Shown here in pieces: positions 63,924 to 64,000 of a stretch of DNA of 64,000 bases (positions are counted from its first letter, which is position 1; each line of letters opens with the position of its first letter). A program made the translations under genes and the position numbers. Below the pieces are notes generated by a model. The model made no database searches. It was not told the DNA's origin and saw only the letters and a list, made by a program, of their open reading frames with translations. Source of the DNA: SAR202 cluster bacterium (lineage in GTDB: Bacteria; Chloroflexota; Dehalococcoidia; Lucifugimonadales; Lucifugimonadaceae); NCBI GenBank assembly GCA_009392215.1, contig VFGZ01000030.1, positions 1 through 64,000 on the forward strand. Reading direction: 5' to 3'.

Positions 63924-64000
63924 ATATTCAATTCCCTTTATTGCAGTAATCAAATTTCAGGTGCATATTTTGCCAGCATAATCGCTACTGAATTGTGTAA

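Overview
The window is a gene-dense bacterial chromosome segment with 55 protein genes, one tRNA-Ser, and no rRNA, insertion sequence, CRISPR array or phage genes that I can see. Base composition looks moderately low in GC by eye (not computed). Three things suggest a Chloroflexota bacterium of the marine SAR202 type: several divergent enolase-superfamily paralogues; M81 (MlrC), HyuA/HyuB, D-aminoacylase, amidase and PLP barrel enzymes beside core genes; and a standalone B-box zinc-finger membrane protein. This placement is inference from gene content, not from a marker tree.

Layout. 1-4813: the end of an MMPL exporter, dusB, a formylglycine-type sulfatase and a small cupin. 4824-13746: a carbon-scavenging island with four enolase-superfamily enzymes in two distinct pairs, a Gfo/Idh/MocA dehydrogenase, a D-aminoacylase-like amidohydrolase and an extended SDR epimerase. 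13778-19396 (minus): B-box membrane protein, plsY, a PHP phosphoesterase, ymdB, rny and ribosomal protein L25. 19747-22362: an Rrf2-type regulator with an IscR-like cysteine set, a MoeB/ThiF-like E1 enzyme and a cysteine synthase, which looks like a sulfur-assimilation module. 22447-28605: amidase, an atypical SDR, two hydroxypyruvate-isomerase-like paralogues, pgpA and an M81 peptidase. 28649-38746 (minus): HyuB/HyuA, a D-threonine aldolase/D-serine dehydratase-like enzyme, two alpha/beta hydrolases, sucD/sucC and a mannonate-dehydratase-like protein. 38848-49416: tRNA-Ser(UGA), polA, an ArsM-like methyltransferase, a phosphotransferase, a coiled-coil protein, coaD, rsmD, lysS and serS. 49432-63923: an Old Yellow Enzyme, a lipoprotein metallopeptidase, pth, ligA, DUF1015, an apparent selenocysteine peroxiredoxin, a class V aminotransferase, tyrS, ribF, DAHP synthase, aroH and trpA.

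How it fits together. The catabolic genes could take acid sugars, N-acyl-D-amino acids, cyclic amides and D-hydroxy-amino acids toward keto acids that feed the TCA cycle, where sucCD sits. Substrates cannot be assigned from sequence alone. The genes between these blocks are ordinary housekeeping genes.

Most notable signals. (1) A peroxiredoxin reading frame at 57060-57707 is interrupted by one in-frame UGA exactly where the peroxidatic cysteine belongs (UxxC). A perfect 6-bp stem with a GUG loop lies 21 nt downstream, as expected of a bacterial SECIS. (2) A perfect 27-bp inverted repeat overlaps the start region of that gene. (3) An Old Yellow Enzyme has its conserved N-terminus encoded upstream of the first ATG/GTG/TTG, implying ATT (or CTG) initiation. 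(4) An SDR lacks the YxxxK motif, and an MMPL transporter has Asn at a proton-relay Asp position.
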